Of a DNA stretch of 52,364 bases, positions 41,060-50,372 are shown one piece after another. Under the pieces are notes generated by a model, which ran no database searches, was not told the DNA's origin, and worked only from the letters and a program-made list of their open reading frames with translations. Position 1 is the first letter of the stretch, and each line of letters begins with the position of its first letter. Source of the DNA: Streptomyces sp. SID10853. Lineage in GTDB: Bacteria; Actinomycetota; Actinomycetes; Streptomycetales; Streptomycetaceae. The stretch spans positions 1-52,364 of the forward strand of contig NZ_JAAGLN010000017.1 in NCBI RefSeq assembly GCF_010548145.1. Reading direction: 5' to 3'. The position numbers were made by a program, and so were the translations under genes.

Positions 41060-42286
41060 TCAGCCGGTGAAGGCCGCGGTTCCGTTGGGGGTGCCCAAGC
41101 CGCTCGGGCCGTCGTAGCCCGCCTTGCCGGTGCACAGGTAGGACGAGCCACAGCTGCCGTTCGAGCCGCTGGTGACGTCATTCAGCGAGCCGGTGTGCGC
41201 GTACGGGAACGACGCCGGGGTGGAGCCCGACGACGGGGTGCCCGCGAGTGCGTAGACCGCAGCGATCAGGGGCGACGACGCGCTGGTGCCGCCGAAGACC
41301 ATCCAGCCGGTGCCGGGGCTGTACGAGTCGTACACGGCGACGCCCGTGTTGGGGTCGGCGACCGCGGACACATCGGCGACCGTGCGCTTGGCGCAGCCGG
41401 TGTCCTTCTGCCACGACGGCTTGGCGTCGTAGCCCGAGCAGCCCGAACCGGCGCCATTCCACACCGTGTCCACCCAACCGCGGGTGGAGGAAGCGGTCTT
41501 GAGCGACGTACCGCCGACGGCGGTGACGTAGCGCGAGGCTGCCGGGTACTCGGCGCCGTAGCCGTCGTCACCGGAGCTCACGGTGATGGCCACGCCGGGG
41601 TGGTTGAAGTACTTGGTGTCGTACGAGCTGTCGGAGGAGGACTCACCGCCGCCGTAGCTGTTCGAGACGTACTTGGCGCCGAGCTTGACGGCCGAGTTGA
41701 CCGCGGTGCCGAGGTTGTCCATCGTCGGCGTGGTCGCCTCCACCAGGAGGATCTTGCAGCTGGGGCAGGCCGCGCTGACCATGTCGAGGTCGAGCGATAT
41801 CTCCTCGGCCCAGCCACCGTCGGCCGAGGGCAGGCTGGAGGTACCTGACTGGCCGACCTTCTTGAAGCAGCCGTTGGCCGTGGTGCACGCGGGGAGTCCG
41901 TACTGCGAACGGTAGGTCGCGAGGTCGGACTCGGCCTTCGGGTCGTCGTACGCGTCGACGATCGCCACAGTGGCACCCGAACCCGCGCTGGCGGACGGCA
42001 GGTTGTACGCCGCCTGGAGCGAGGACGGGCCGAGGCCGGAGGGCGCGGCGGCCGCGGTGAGGTTGCGCTCGGTGTTGGCCGACGCGGGGGTACCGGACGT
42101 GACATGGAGCGCGTTGCACGCCATGTAGTCCTTCTTCGTCGGCTGGGCACACGACCGGGCGACCTTGACGCCCTGGGCGGATGAGCCCGAATGGGCGGGC
42201 GCTGCCTGGCCGATGGGTGCGGCCAGAGCGAGCGCGGCGGTGGCCATTCCGGCCACCGCCGTGAGGGAAAGGGATCTGCGCAACAA
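41060..42286 (-). CDS. Secreted S53 (sedolisin-type) serine-carboxyl peptidase
   Basis: A ~408-aa exported endopeptidase. The signal peptide covers residues ~1-29 (LTAVAGMATAALALAAPIG). The catalytic Glu and Asp lie in WAEEISLDLDM (Glu161/162, Asp166/168), the oxyanion Asp in VSSGDDGYG (Asp240), and the nucleophile in FGGTSASSP (Ser335). The pro-domain is short or absent compared with fungal and acidic sedolisins. A TTG at 42284-42286 is the best start, as GGAGG is 7 nt upstream; the frame has no sensible ATG/GTG nearby. It is probably a nutrient-scavenging extracellular enzyme. It ends in its own terminator. Confidence 0.87.
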   Translation of the reverse strand: MLRRSLSLTAVAGMATAALALAAPIGQAAPAHSGSSAQGVKVARSCAQPTKKDYMACNALHVTSGTPASANTERNLTAAAAPSGLGPSSLQAAYNLPSASAGSGATVAIVDAYDDPKAESDLATYRSQYGLPACTTANGCFKKVGQSGTSSLPSADGGWAEEISLDLDMVSAACPSCKILLVEATTPTMDNLGTAVNSAVKLGAKYVSNSYGGGESSSDSSYDTKYFNHPGVAITVSSGDDGYGAEYPAASRYVTAVGGTSLKTASSTRGWVDTVWNGAGSGCSGYDAKPSWQKDTGCAKRTVADVSAVADPNTGVAVYDSYSPGTGWMVFGGTSASSPLIAAVYALAGTPSSGSTPASFPYAHTGSLNDVTSGSNGSCGSSYLCTGKAGYDGPSGLGTPNGTAAFTG

Positions 42287-42884
42287 CGTTCTGCCTCCGT
42301 CTTGTGGGGGAACGAGGAGCTGTGTACGTGCGCTTGCAGCCCCGGCCGACGGGTCACGCGGCGGGGGCGGCCACAACCTACGTTCGCCAGGAACACGTCA
42401 ACAAGACGGCCGGGGGCGTCTGTACCCGTGCTTTACCCTCGGGGGCGACCGATGGGTATCCCATGGCCAAAGGCTTGCCTGCCGGGGGGAGTGATCAGGG
42501 GCGGTACGGGGGTGACACCGAACAGCCTCTGGGTGCTGAGGTGTTGGAGAGCCGCGGACAGCGTGCCCGTATGCCGGAGCCGCACCTGCGGGGCCGGTTC
42601 TGTGTTGCTCGTCGTGGACGTGACCGAAGCCGGACGGCGGCGGCGGCTTCGGGGGCGCTCCTCTTCGTACGGGCACGGAGCCCGAAGCCCGAAGCTGCCG
42701 CCCGCCGATGACCGGACCGCCGGAGCCTTACGCGGCCGCCGTTCGGGACCGCCCGCTACTCGCCGGGCGCTGCCGAGCGGGCACTACCAGCGGGCGCTGC
42801 CGAGCGGGCACTACCAGCGGGCGCTGCCCGGCCGGTGCTGCCCGGTGCTCGTACGGGTGCTCGTACACGCCTACTCGTACTCGC
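42287..42884. other. 598-bp intergenic region
   Basis: I see no convincing gene here. It holds the promoter of the S53 peptidase at the left and a 27-bp tandem repeat at 42764-42828. Open frames here lack recognisable domains and ribosome-binding sites. Confidence 0.55.
42764..42828. repeat. 27-bp tandem repeat, 2.4 copies
   Basis: A unit beginning CGGGCGCTGCCGAGCGGG and ending GCACTACCAG occurs at 42764-42790 and 42791-42817, with an 11-bp third start at 42818-42828. It is immediately followed by the degenerate repeats GGTGCTCGTAC. It lies downstream of the VOC gene. Confidence 0.9.
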
Positions 42885-43712
42885 CTACTCGGCCGGTCCC
42901 GGCGAGAGCCGGGCGCCCACGTCGCCGGGGTGCAGCGGCGTCACGGTGAACAGACCGCCGTCCGGGTCGCGCAGTGTCGCCTCCGTGCCGGAGGGCGTCG
43001 CCTGTCGTGCGACGACGGTGCCGCCGTTGGCGAGCGCCGCCTCGACGCAGGCCGGTACGTCGGGCACCGGGAAGTGCACCTGCCAGTGCGGCCGGATCGC
43101 CGGGTCGCGGGCCGCCTCCAGCGCCCCGGAGCTGAGGCGGGCGACGACATGGCCGCCGCTGCGCAGCACCACCTCGTCCTGTTCGTACTCGACCTCACAG
43201 CTGCCCGGGAGCCCACTGGCCCAGTCCAGTACTCCCCCGTAGAAGATCGCCGCGTCGAAGGCGTTGCGGGTACGCAGCCGCAGCCAGGCAGGGGTGCTGT
43301 CGCGCCACGCCTCCCAGCCGGAGAGGAGCTGCCCCTCCCAGATCCCGAACACCGCGCCGTCCCGGTCGGCGGCCAGCGCGCCGCGCCCCGAGACGAGGGA
43401 GACCGGCCCGATGGCCACCGTGCCGCTGCGCTCCCTGATCCGGGCGGCCGCCACATCCGCGTCGGAGACCGCGAAGTACGGGGTCCAGGCGACGGCGACC
43501 TGGAGGGTGGGCGCGAGGGCTCCGATCCCGGCCACCGGTGATCCGTCCCGGAGGGCGACGCTGAACTCCTCGCCGAGCTTCGCCGGGCGGAACTGCCACG
43601 ACATCACGGGGCCGTAGAAGTCCTGGGCGGCCGCCAGATCCCGTGCGGTCAGGTTGACCCAACAGGGGGCCCCGGACACCGCATCGCTCCACTCCACGCC
43701 TGCGGCATCCAC
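42885..43712 (-). CDS. Two-domain VOC/glyoxalase-like protein
   Basis: A 275-aa protein of two vicinal-oxygen-chelate modules. The first begins at CWVNLTARDLAAAQDFYG (~17-34); the second begins near WLRLRTRNAFDAAIFYGGVL (~143) and ends in the typical TEATLRDPDGGLFTVTP. Each module has the shape of the common single-domain glyoxalase/bleomycin-resistance fold. The metal ligands are poorly conserved, so a catalytic role is not certain; it may be a ligand-binding or resistance protein. ATG at 43710-43712. Confidence 0.85.
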   Translation of the reverse strand: MDAAGVEWSDAVSGAPCWVNLTARDLAAAQDFYGPVMSWQFRPAKLGEEFSVALRDGSPVAGIGALAPTLQVAVAWTPYFAVSDADVAAARIRERSGTVAIGPVSLVSGRGALAADRDGAVFGIWEGQLLSGWEAWRDSTPAWLRLRTRNAFDAAIFYGGVLDWASGLPGSCEVEYEQDEVVLRSGGHVVARLSSGALEAARDPAIRPHWQVHFPVPDVPACVEAALANGGTVVARQATPSGTEATLRDPDGGLFTVTPLHPGDVGARLSPGPAE

Positions 43713-43994
43713 CGGGATCTCCTCCTCGTCCGCCGGAACCGTCCTGTCTCACCCGCCCCACGCGGGCCGCGTGTCGCAGCGGTGGCAGAGCAGGGCGCGG
43801 CGCCGCGACGGCGCCTCGTCCGGTTCTTCCAGTCTGCCCACACAGGAGAGCCACCGCTCGTCGATCACCCCGCGGGGAGCGGCTCCGGAGGGGGCGACCG
43901 GCGGGCGGCGGCCGGCGTGGTCGGGGGCGGTCAAGGGGCGACCAGGAGGCGGACCGGGTCAGGCGTACGTCAGGCGGGCGTAGCGCCGTCGGTC
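43713..43994. other. Intergenic region, no gene seen
   Basis: 282 bp between two minus-strand genes. I see no supported ORF and no clear terminator hairpin. Confidence 0.5.
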
Positions 43995-44759
43995 TCAGGC
44001 GTGCGTACCGCCGTCGATACGCAGCTCCGTGCCCGTGACGAACGCGCCGTCGTCGGAAGCCAGCATCGCGATCACGCCCGCCACCGTCTCCGGCCCGGCG
44101 AACCCCTGGCCGATGGCCGGGGAGAGCTTCGCGAGCAGGCTGAGGTCGGCGTCCGCCGGCAGGCCGGGGTCGCTGGTCATGCCCGAGGCGATCGAGCCCG
44201 GCGCGACACACACGGCGCGCAGCCCCTGCTTGGCGTACTCGATGGCGATGGCGTGCGTGAAGGACTGTATGCCGCCCTTCGTCGCGGCGTAGGCCGCCAT
44301 GTACGGGTGCGCGAAGGTGGCGGACGTGGAGCTGAAGTTGACCACTACGCCCTTGCCGTCCGCCAGCAGCGCGGGCAGCGCCTCACGTGTGACCAGGAAG
44401 GTGCCGGTGAGGTTCACCGCGAGGATCTTGTTCCAGAGTTCCAGGCTGGTGTCGGCGGTGTGCGAGGACCGCAGGATGCCCGCCGCGTTGACCAGCGCGT
44501 CCAGGCCGCCCAGGTCGCTGATGGCTCCCCCGATGGCGGAGCGCACCGAAGACTCGTCGGAGATGTCGGCCACGACCGTCGTGAGCCGGCTCTCGTTTCC
44601 TGCGGCGCGCGCCTGCTCACGGGTGGTGTCGAGGCCCGCCTCGACGATGTCGGCGGCGACGACGGTGCCGCCCTCCGCGAGGATGCGGGCCACGGTGGCC
44701 TGCCCGATACCCGAGCCACCACCGGTGACCAGTACGCGGCGTCCGTCAAAGCGGTTCAT
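43995..44759 (-). CDS. SDR family oxidoreductase
   Basis: A 254-aa classical short-chain dehydrogenase. The cofactor motif is VTGGGSGIGQATVAR at the N-terminus, NAAGILRSS follows at ~90, and the catalytic Ser lies in VVVNFSSTSATF. The Tyr-Lys pair is in YMAAYAATKGGIQ, and the C-terminus is TGTELRIDGGTHA. ADI in the second beta-strand suggests NAD preference. It is divergent from a TetR gene with a palindrome between, so it is probably under its control. The substrate is unknown; a hydroxysteroid is possible but not indicated. Confidence 0.88.
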   Translation of the reverse strand: MNRFDGRRVLVTGGGSGIGQATVARILAEGGTVVAADIVEAGLDTTREQARAAGNESRLTTVVADISDESSVRSAIGGAISDLGGLDALVNAAGILRSSHTADTSLELWNKILAVNLTGTFLVTREALPALLADGKGVVVNFSSTSATFAHPYMAAYAATKGGIQSFTHAIAIEYAKQGLRAVCVAPGSIASGMTSDPGLPADADLSLLAKLSPAIGQGFAGPETVAGVIAMLASDDGAFVTGTELRIDGGTHA

Positions 44760-44818
44760 TGTTCCTGTCTCCGTTCCGGGCTCGCCTTCGAGCCCTTCCT
44801 TTGCACAGTACGCCTCGA

Positions 44819-44833
44819 TGGCACGTTGTGCCA
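44819..44833. promoter_or_regulatory. Candidate TetR operator between SDR and tetR
   Basis: TGGCAC-GTT-GTGCCA is a perfect palindrome with a 3-bp centre in the 122-bp divergent intergenic region. It lies 60 bp upstream of the SDR start and 49 bp upstream of the tetR start. Confidence 0.65.
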
Positions 44834-44881
44834 CATAGGCAGATGAGGCGGACCGCCGGCTCCGGGACATACCCTTTGGAC

Positions 44882-45562
44882 ATGCCAGAGACGCCCCCAG
44901 AGACGCACCGGACGGCCGCCGCCCGGCCCTCGCTGACCGAGCGCCGCAAGGCGGCGACCCAGCTGGAGATCGCCCGCACCGCCGCCGCCCTCTTCGCCGA
45001 ACGGGGCGCCGACAGCACCACGGCCGAGGACATCGCCCGCGCCTCCGGGATCGCGCTGCGGACCTTCTACCGGTACTTCCGTACGAAGGAGGACGCGGTC
45101 GCTCCGCTGCTGTCCAGCGGAGTGAAGCAGTGGATCGCCGACCTGCGCGACAGCCCCGGCGAACTGCCTGTGCCCCGTGCGCTCGAACGGGCCGCGCAGC
45201 GGGCACTCACCCCCACCGACGAGGCCGAGACCCAGGCCCTGCACTGGACACGGGGGCTGATCCGGGCGATGGACACCCATCCGGGCCTGCGCTCCGTCTG
45301 GCTCCGGGTGACCCATGACGCCGAGGAGGAACTCACCCCGGTACTGGCCGCGTTGGCGGGTGACGAGGTGGACCCGCTGGAGATCAGGCTCGCCTCCGCC
45401 GCCGCCAACACCGCGATGAGGGTCGCCGTCGAGGTCTGGGCCACCACGGACGCGCCCGACCACGGCCCCGGTGGACCCGCCGAGCTGGCGGCGCGCTGTG
45501 TGCACGGGCTGACGGCGGGCCTGCGGCTGTGGGACGGCCCAGAAGCCACCCCCGCCGGCTGA
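44882..45562 (+). CDS. TetR family regulator
   Basis: A 226-aa TetR protein. The DNA-binding helices are LEIARTAAALFAERGADSTT and DIARASGIALRTFYRYFRTK (residues ~27-70). A helical ligand domain follows, ending in AARCVHGLTAGLRLW. ATG at 44882 gives the natural N-terminus; an upstream in-frame start at 44759 overlaps the SDR gene start on the other strand and is rejected. It is divergent from the SDR gene and likely represses it. Confidence 0.88.
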   Translation: MPETPPETHRTAAARPSLTERRKAATQLEIARTAAALFAERGADSTTAEDIARASGIALRTFYRYFRTKEDAVAPLLSSGVKQWIADLRDSPGELPVPRALERAAQRALTPTDEAETQALHWTRGLIRAMDTHPGLRSVWLRVTHDAEEELTPVLAALAGDEVDPLEIRLASAAANTAMRVAVEVWATTDAPDHGPGGPAELAARCVHGLTAGLRLWDGPEATPAG

Positions 45563-45785
45563 CCGGCAGGGGTCTCCCGCGCGCCCTCACCGGGGCTCCG
45601 GCCCGTCACATCTCCAGCGACTCCTGTCACGGTCTCAAGCGACGCCTGCCGCGGTCCACGGCGATTCCATCGGTGCCGCGCGCTCAACTCCCCCTGTGCG
45701 CATGCCTTGACCGGCTGTCATCATCTGCGTCTAGGATCTCCGTCCAGTGATCGAGTCCGCCCCACTGCCGCCAGGGAGTCGCCCC

Positions 45786-47966
45786 ATGGACATCGGCCGA
45801 CGCACGATCATCGCCGCTCTGGGCGCGGCCGCCGCGCTCGGCGCCGGGCAGGGCAGCGCCGGGGCGGTGCAGCGTCCGGCGGCCTCCCGCGCACTGGCGC
45901 GGCTCCTCCCCCGCCACTGCGACCAGGTCACGTTCCGCGCCGTGCCCGCCAGGGACGGCGCGGACGCCTTCCGGGTGTCCGGCACGACCGGCCGGATCGT
46001 GGTCGATGGCACCACACCGGCCGTGCAGCTCACCGGGCTGCACCACTATCTGCGGTCGACGGCGCACGCCCACTTCTCCTGGAACGGCGAGCAGACCGCC
46101 CTCCCCCGCCGGCTCCCCGGCCTGCGGGCACCGCTGGTCAAGGCCGCGAACGTCACACACCGTTTCGTCTTCAACGACACCAACGACGGTTACACCGGCC
46201 CCTACAGCGGCTGGGAGTACTGGGAGCACGAACTCGACGTGCTGGCCCTGCACGGCTACAACGAGGTCCTCGTCTACACCGGGGCGGACAGCGTCTACCA
46301 CCGGACCTTCCAGGAGTTCGGGTACGGCGACACCGAGCTGCGGGCCTGGATACCGGGCCCCGCCCACCAGCCGTGGTGGCTGCTGCAGAACATGTCGGGC
46401 TTCGGCGGGCCGGTGTCGCAGCAGCTCCTGGACCGGCGGCTGCGCCTCGCGCAGCGGATCGTCGGGCGGATACGCGAACTGGGCATGACCCCTGTACTCC
46501 CCGGCTACTTCGGTACGGTCCCGGCCGGGTTCGCCGACCGCAACCCGGGCGCCCATGTCGTACCGCAGGGCGAATGGACCGGCTTCACCCGCCCCGACTG
46601 GCTGGACCCGCGCACGGCTGTCTTCGGGAGGGTCGCCGAGACCTTCTACCGGATCCAGAGCGCCCTGCTCGGCGACTCCGACATGTACAAGGTCGACCTG
46701 CTGCACGAGGGCGGTGACCCCGGGGACGTACCCGTGGGCGAGGCCGCGAAGGCCGTGGAGAAGGCGCTGCGCACCGCGCACCCCGGGGCCGTCTGGAACG
46801 TGCTCGGCTGGCAGAGCAATCCACGTCGCGAGATCATCGACGCCGTCGACCGGTCGAAGATGTTCATCGTGGACGGCCTCTCCGACCGCTTCCCGACCGT
46901 CACCGACCGTGAGGAGGACTGGGCCGGGACACCGTACGCCTTCGGGTCGATCTGGAACTTCGGCGGACACACCACCATGGGTGCCAACACCCCTGACTGG
47001 GCGGCCCTGTACGAGCGGTGGCGCACCAGACAGGACAGCGCGCTCAGCGGCATCGCGCTGATGCCCGAGGGCGCGGACAACAATCCGGCCGCCTTCGCGC
47101 TCTTCAGCGATCTGCCCTGGACCGAAGGCCCCGTCTCCCTCACCGCCTGGTTCGACCGGTGGTCGGCGGAGCGGTACGGGGCCCCCGACCGGCACGCGGC
47201 CGCGGCCTGGGACATCCTGCGCCGTACCGCGTACGGCACGACCCGCGAGGACAGCTGGAGCGAGGCTCCGGACGGCCTCTTCGGCGCCCGGCCCTCACTG
47301 ACCGCGACGAGCGGCGCCGCCTGGTCGCCCGACCGACTCCGCTACGACACGGCGGAGTTCGCCCGCGCCCTGCCCGAACTCCTGGCGGTACCGGCCGCGT
47401 TGCGGCGCAGCAGTGCCTACCGGTACGACCTTCTCGACGTCACCCGCCAGACCCTCTCGCACCACAGCCGCACCCTGCTGCCGCGGATCAAGTCCGCGTA
47501 CGACGGGGGTGACCTGGCGGCGTTCCGGCGGCTCACCGCGGAGTGGTTCACCTGGATGGGGCTCCTGGAGGAGACCGTCGCCACCGACCGCCGCTTCCTG
47601 CTGGGGCGCTGGATCTCCGACGCCCGTTCCTGGGGCGCGGACAGCGCCGAGAAGGACCGACTCGCCCGGGACGCGGTGTCGCTCCTCACTGTCTGGGGCG
47701 ACCGCGCGGCGGCGGACGACGGCGGGCTGCGCGACTACGCGAACCGCGAGTGGGCCGGGCTGGTCGGAGGGCTCTACACGCTGCGCTGGAAGACCTACTT
47801 CGACGAGCTCGGCACAGCGCTCGCCGGGAACCGCGCACCGCGCGACATCGACTGGTACGCGATCGAGGAGGCTTGGATCCGCGACCATCCCCCCTGCCGC
47901 ACGGAGCCGTCCGGCGACATCGTGCGCATCGCCCGCCGGGTCGCAGGAGCCGGCCGCCCGGGCTGA
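45786..47966 (+). CDS. Secreted alpha-N-acetylglucosaminidase, GH89
   Basis: A 726-aa exo-glycosidase of the human NAGLU family that removes alpha-linked GlcNAc from mucin- or heparan-type glycans. A Tat-like signal (GRRTIIAALGAAAALGAG) precedes the small N-terminal domain (TGLHHYLRST). The barrel domain starts at NDTNDGYTGPYSGWEYWEHE. Family marks are PGYFGTVPAGF, DLLHEGGDPGDVPVG, WQSNPRREI, WNFGGHTTMGAN and the all-helical C-terminal domain (ARSWGADSAEKD). The two catalytic carboxylates fall in these conserved blocks, though I cannot assign them exactly. ATG at 45786 has GGGAG 7 nt upstream. Confidence 0.92.
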   Translation: MDIGRRTIIAALGAAAALGAGQGSAGAVQRPAASRALARLLPRHCDQVTFRAVPARDGADAFRVSGTTGRIVVDGTTPAVQLTGLHHYLRSTAHAHFSWNGEQTALPRRLPGLRAPLVKAANVTHRFVFNDTNDGYTGPYSGWEYWEHELDVLALHGYNEVLVYTGADSVYHRTFQEFGYGDTELRAWIPGPAHQPWWLLQNMSGFGGPVSQQLLDRRLRLAQRIVGRIRELGMTPVLPGYFGTVPAGFADRNPGAHVVPQGEWTGFTRPDWLDPRTAVFGRVAETFYRIQSALLGDSDMYKVDLLHEGGDPGDVPVGEAAKAVEKALRTAHPGAVWNVLGWQSNPRREIIDAVDRSKMFIVDGLSDRFPTVTDREEDWAGTPYAFGSIWNFGGHTTMGANTPDWAALYERWRTRQDSALSGIALMPEGADNNPAAFALFSDLPWTEGPVSLTAWFDRWSAERYGAPDRHAAAAWDILRRTAYGTTREDSWSEAPDGLFGARPSLTATSGAAWSPDRLRYDTAEFARALPELLAVPAALRRSSAYRYDLLDVTRQTLSHHSRTLLPRIKSAYDGGDLAAFRRLTAEWFTWMGLLEETVATDRRFLLGRWISDARSWGADSAEKDRLARDAVSLLTVWGDRAAADDGGLRDYANREWAGLVGGLYTLRWKTYFDELGTALAGNRAPRDIDWYAIEEAWIRDHPPCRTEPSGDIVRIARRVAGAGRPG

Positions 47967-48151
47967 CGCGTACCCGGCACCGGCGGCGTCGCCCGAGCCG
48001 CCACGAGCGCATCGCCCGGGCCCTGCCGCACAGCTCCGCCGGATCCCCGACGCGTACGATGACCTGCGGCGAGGGGCGCTCCCGCGCATCCGCAGCCGAC
48101 CGGAACGGACGGCGCAGGCCGGCCCCTCCCTACGGGCAGGAGAAGTGAGTC

Positions 48152-49888
48152 GTGAGCGCAGCGCCGGGGAGCGGCCGGGACCAGGATTCCTATGTCGTCG
48201 GAGTGGACTTCGGCACCCTGTCCGGCCGTGCCGTGGTGGTCCGTGTCCGGGACGGCGCCGAGCTGGGCGCGGCCGAACATCCCTACCCGCACGGTGTGCT
48301 CGACGAGGCGCTCCCCCACGGCGGCCCCCGGCTGCCGCCCGACTGGGCCCTCCAGGTTCCCTCCGACTACCTCGGGGTGCTGCGCCACGCGGTACCGGAG
48401 GCGCTGAAGGCGAGCGGGGTCCCGGCGGAACGGGTGATCGGGCTGGGTACCGACTTCACGTCGTGCACCATGATCCCGGTGACGGCCGACGGCACACCGC
48501 TGTGTGAGGTGCCCCGGTACCGGGACCGGCCGCACGCTTACGTGAAGCTCTGGAAGCACCACTCTGCGCAGCCCCAGGCCGACCGGATCAGTGCCCTGGC
48601 GGCCGAGCGTGCCGAGCCGTGGCTGGACCGCTACGGGGGCCGGGTCTCGTCGGAGGGCCAGTTCGCCAAGGGGCTTCAGCTCCTCGACGAGGACCCGGAG
48701 CTGTACGCCAAGACCGCCCACTGGGTCGAGGCGACCGACTGGATCGTCTGGCAGCTGTGCGGCCGCTATGTCCGCAGCGCCTGCGCCGCCGGTTACAAGG
48801 GACTGCTGCAGGACGGCGCCCACCCGTCCGATGAGTTCCTCGCCGCACTCGACCCCGGATTCCGGGACTTCGTGCGTACCAAGATCGAGCACCCGACCGG
48901 TGCGCTCGGCACCCGGGCGGGCGGCCTGACCGCGCGGGCGGCCGCCTGGACCGGGCTGCCCGAGGGGATCGCGGTGTGTGTCGGGAACATCGACGCACAC
49001 GTGACCGTGCCTGCCACCGGCGCGGCCGGAGCGGGCCGGATGGTGCTGATCATGGGGACGTCCGCCTGCCATATGGTGAGCTCCCCGGATCCGAGACCGG
49101 TGGCGGGTGTGTCCGGGGTGGTCGACGGCGGCATCGTCCCCGGGCTGTGGGGGTACGAGGCCGGGCAGAGCGGCGTCGGCGACATCTTCGCCTGGTACGT
49201 ACGGACCTCGGTACCGGAGTCGTACGCGCGTGAGGCACGGCGGCTGGGCCGCACACTCCATGAGCATCTGACCCGGCTGGGCGCCGCACAGGCCGTCGGG
49301 GAGCACGGCCTGGTGGCCCTCGACTGGCACAGCGGCAACCGTTCGGTGCTCGCCGATCATGAGCTGAGCGGCACCGTGGTGGGTCTGACGCTCGCCACCA
49401 GGCCCGAGGACGTCTACCGCGCCCTGCTGGAGGCGACGGCTTTCGGGACCCGCCGGATCATCGAGTCCTTCGAGGAGGCAGGGGTGCCGGTCACCGGTAT
49501 CACCCTGGCCGGCGGGCTGCTGGAGAACACCTTCCTGACCCAGCTGTACGCCGATGTCACCCGGCGCCCGCTGGGCGTGATCCACTCGTCCCGGGGTCCG
49601 GCGCTCGGCTCGGCCATGCACGCGGCGGTCGCCGCGGGCGCGTACCCGGACATCCACGCCGCGGCGTCGGCGATGGGCCGGGTCCGCCCGGCCGTGCACG
49701 AGCCCGATCCGGTCAGGTCGGCGGCGTACGACCTTCTCTATGCCGAGTACTGCCGGCTGCACGACTATTTCGGCCGCGGCGCCAATGACGTGATGCACCG
49801 GCTCAGGCGGCTGCGCCGTACAGCCGTGGCCGCTTCGGCACAGTCCGTGACCGAAGAGGGCGCGGCAGCCGGTTCCCCGCAGCCCTGA
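48152..49888 (+). CDS. araB: L-ribulokinase
   Basis: A 578-aa FGGY-family sugar kinase phosphorylating L-ribulose. The ATP-binding phosphate-1 motif is GVDFGTLSGRAVVVRV (residues ~17-32), and GLGTDFTSCTMIPV and the AraB-specific WKHHSAQPQADRI follow. The catalytic-side NIDAHVTVPATGA and MGTSACHMV and the C-terminal ITLAGGLLENTFLTQLYADV complete the fold. SEGQFAKGLQLLDEDPELY is typical of the AraB branch. GTG at 48152 follows GGAGAAG. AraA and AraD are not adjacent. Located after the GH89 gene, it may be part of a wider glycan-use region. Confidence 0.9.
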   Translation: MSAAPGSGRDQDSYVVGVDFGTLSGRAVVVRVRDGAELGAAEHPYPHGVLDEALPHGGPRLPPDWALQVPSDYLGVLRHAVPEALKASGVPAERVIGLGTDFTSCTMIPVTADGTPLCEVPRYRDRPHAYVKLWKHHSAQPQADRISALAAERAEPWLDRYGGRVSSEGQFAKGLQLLDEDPELYAKTAHWVEATDWIVWQLCGRYVRSACAAGYKGLLQDGAHPSDEFLAALDPGFRDFVRTKIEHPTGALGTRAGGLTARAAAWTGLPEGIAVCVGNIDAHVTVPATGAAGAGRMVLIMGTSACHMVSSPDPRPVAGVSGVVDGGIVPGLWGYEAGQSGVGDIFAWYVRTSVPESYAREARRLGRTLHEHLTRLGAAQAVGEHGLVALDWHSGNRSVLADHELSGTVVGLTLATRPEDVYRALLEATAFGTRRIIESFEEAGVPVTGITLAGGLLENTFLTQLYADVTRRPLGVIHSSRGPALGSAMHAAVAAGAYPDIHAAASAMGRVRPAVHEPDPVRSAAYDLLYAEYCRLHDYFGRGANDVMHRLRRLRRTAVAASAQSVTEEGAAAGSPQP

Positions 49889-49916
49889 TCAGCTGCCGGG
49901 CTCCACTGGCCGGGCC

Positions 49917-50372
49917 CTATATACCGGTGGCCCCGTGCAGCATGTACTGGTCGAGCAGTTTCGTACGGGCGACCTCCAGCCGGGTGGCGAGGACCTCGGC
50001 GACGGAGCGGGCGAGTGCCAGGCCCAGCTCGTGGTCGCTCTCGCACACCTCCCTGGCGGCGATCGCGTCGAACTCGTGCGCCCGGACCGGACTGAATGCC
50101 TCGGCTCCGAAATGCCACCGGTGCGGAGGGAAGAGCCAGGACCAGCCGAGCAGGTCCCCGACCTCCAGGGTGTCGACCATGACCCTGCCCCGCTGCGGTA
50201 CGTGCAGATCGAGCGCCACGGTGCCGGTATGGATGATCCAGAACTTGTCCGCGGGGGAATTCTCCTCGAAGATCCTCGCGTCCTGGGGAAAGAAGACGTC
50301 CCTGGCCAGGTCCATCAGGCGTTCGCGGTGGAATGCGGGAAGAACGTTCATCAGCCGTGTCGTGGAAGTCAT
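49917..50372 (-). CDS. Stand-alone cyclic-nucleotide-binding domain protein
   Basis: A 151-aa CRP/FNR-like effector domain without a DNA-binding helix-turn-helix. The fold is read from FEENSPADKFWIIHTGTVAL (residues ~35-54), LEVGDLLGWSWLF in place of the phosphate-binding cassette, and a helical tail. The usual FGE-R-A cassette is degenerate, so cAMP binding is doubtful. ATG at 50370-50372 follows AGGAGG; a longer reading is unsupported. It is likely a signal-sensing protein acting through partners. Confidence 0.8.
   Translation of the reverse strand: MTSTTRLMNVLPAFHRERLMDLARDVFFPQDARIFEENSPADKFWIIHTGTVALDLHVPQRGRVMVDTLEVGDLLGWSWLFPPHRWHFGAEAFSPVRAHEFDAIAAREVCESDHELGLALARSVAEVLATRLEVARTKLLDQYMLHGATGI

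Noticed and set aside
41060..42286. S53 gene as an S8 subtilisin
   Set aside because: There is no Asp-His-Ser subtilisin set; the Glu/Asp pair, SSGDD and GGTSASSP fit sedolisins.
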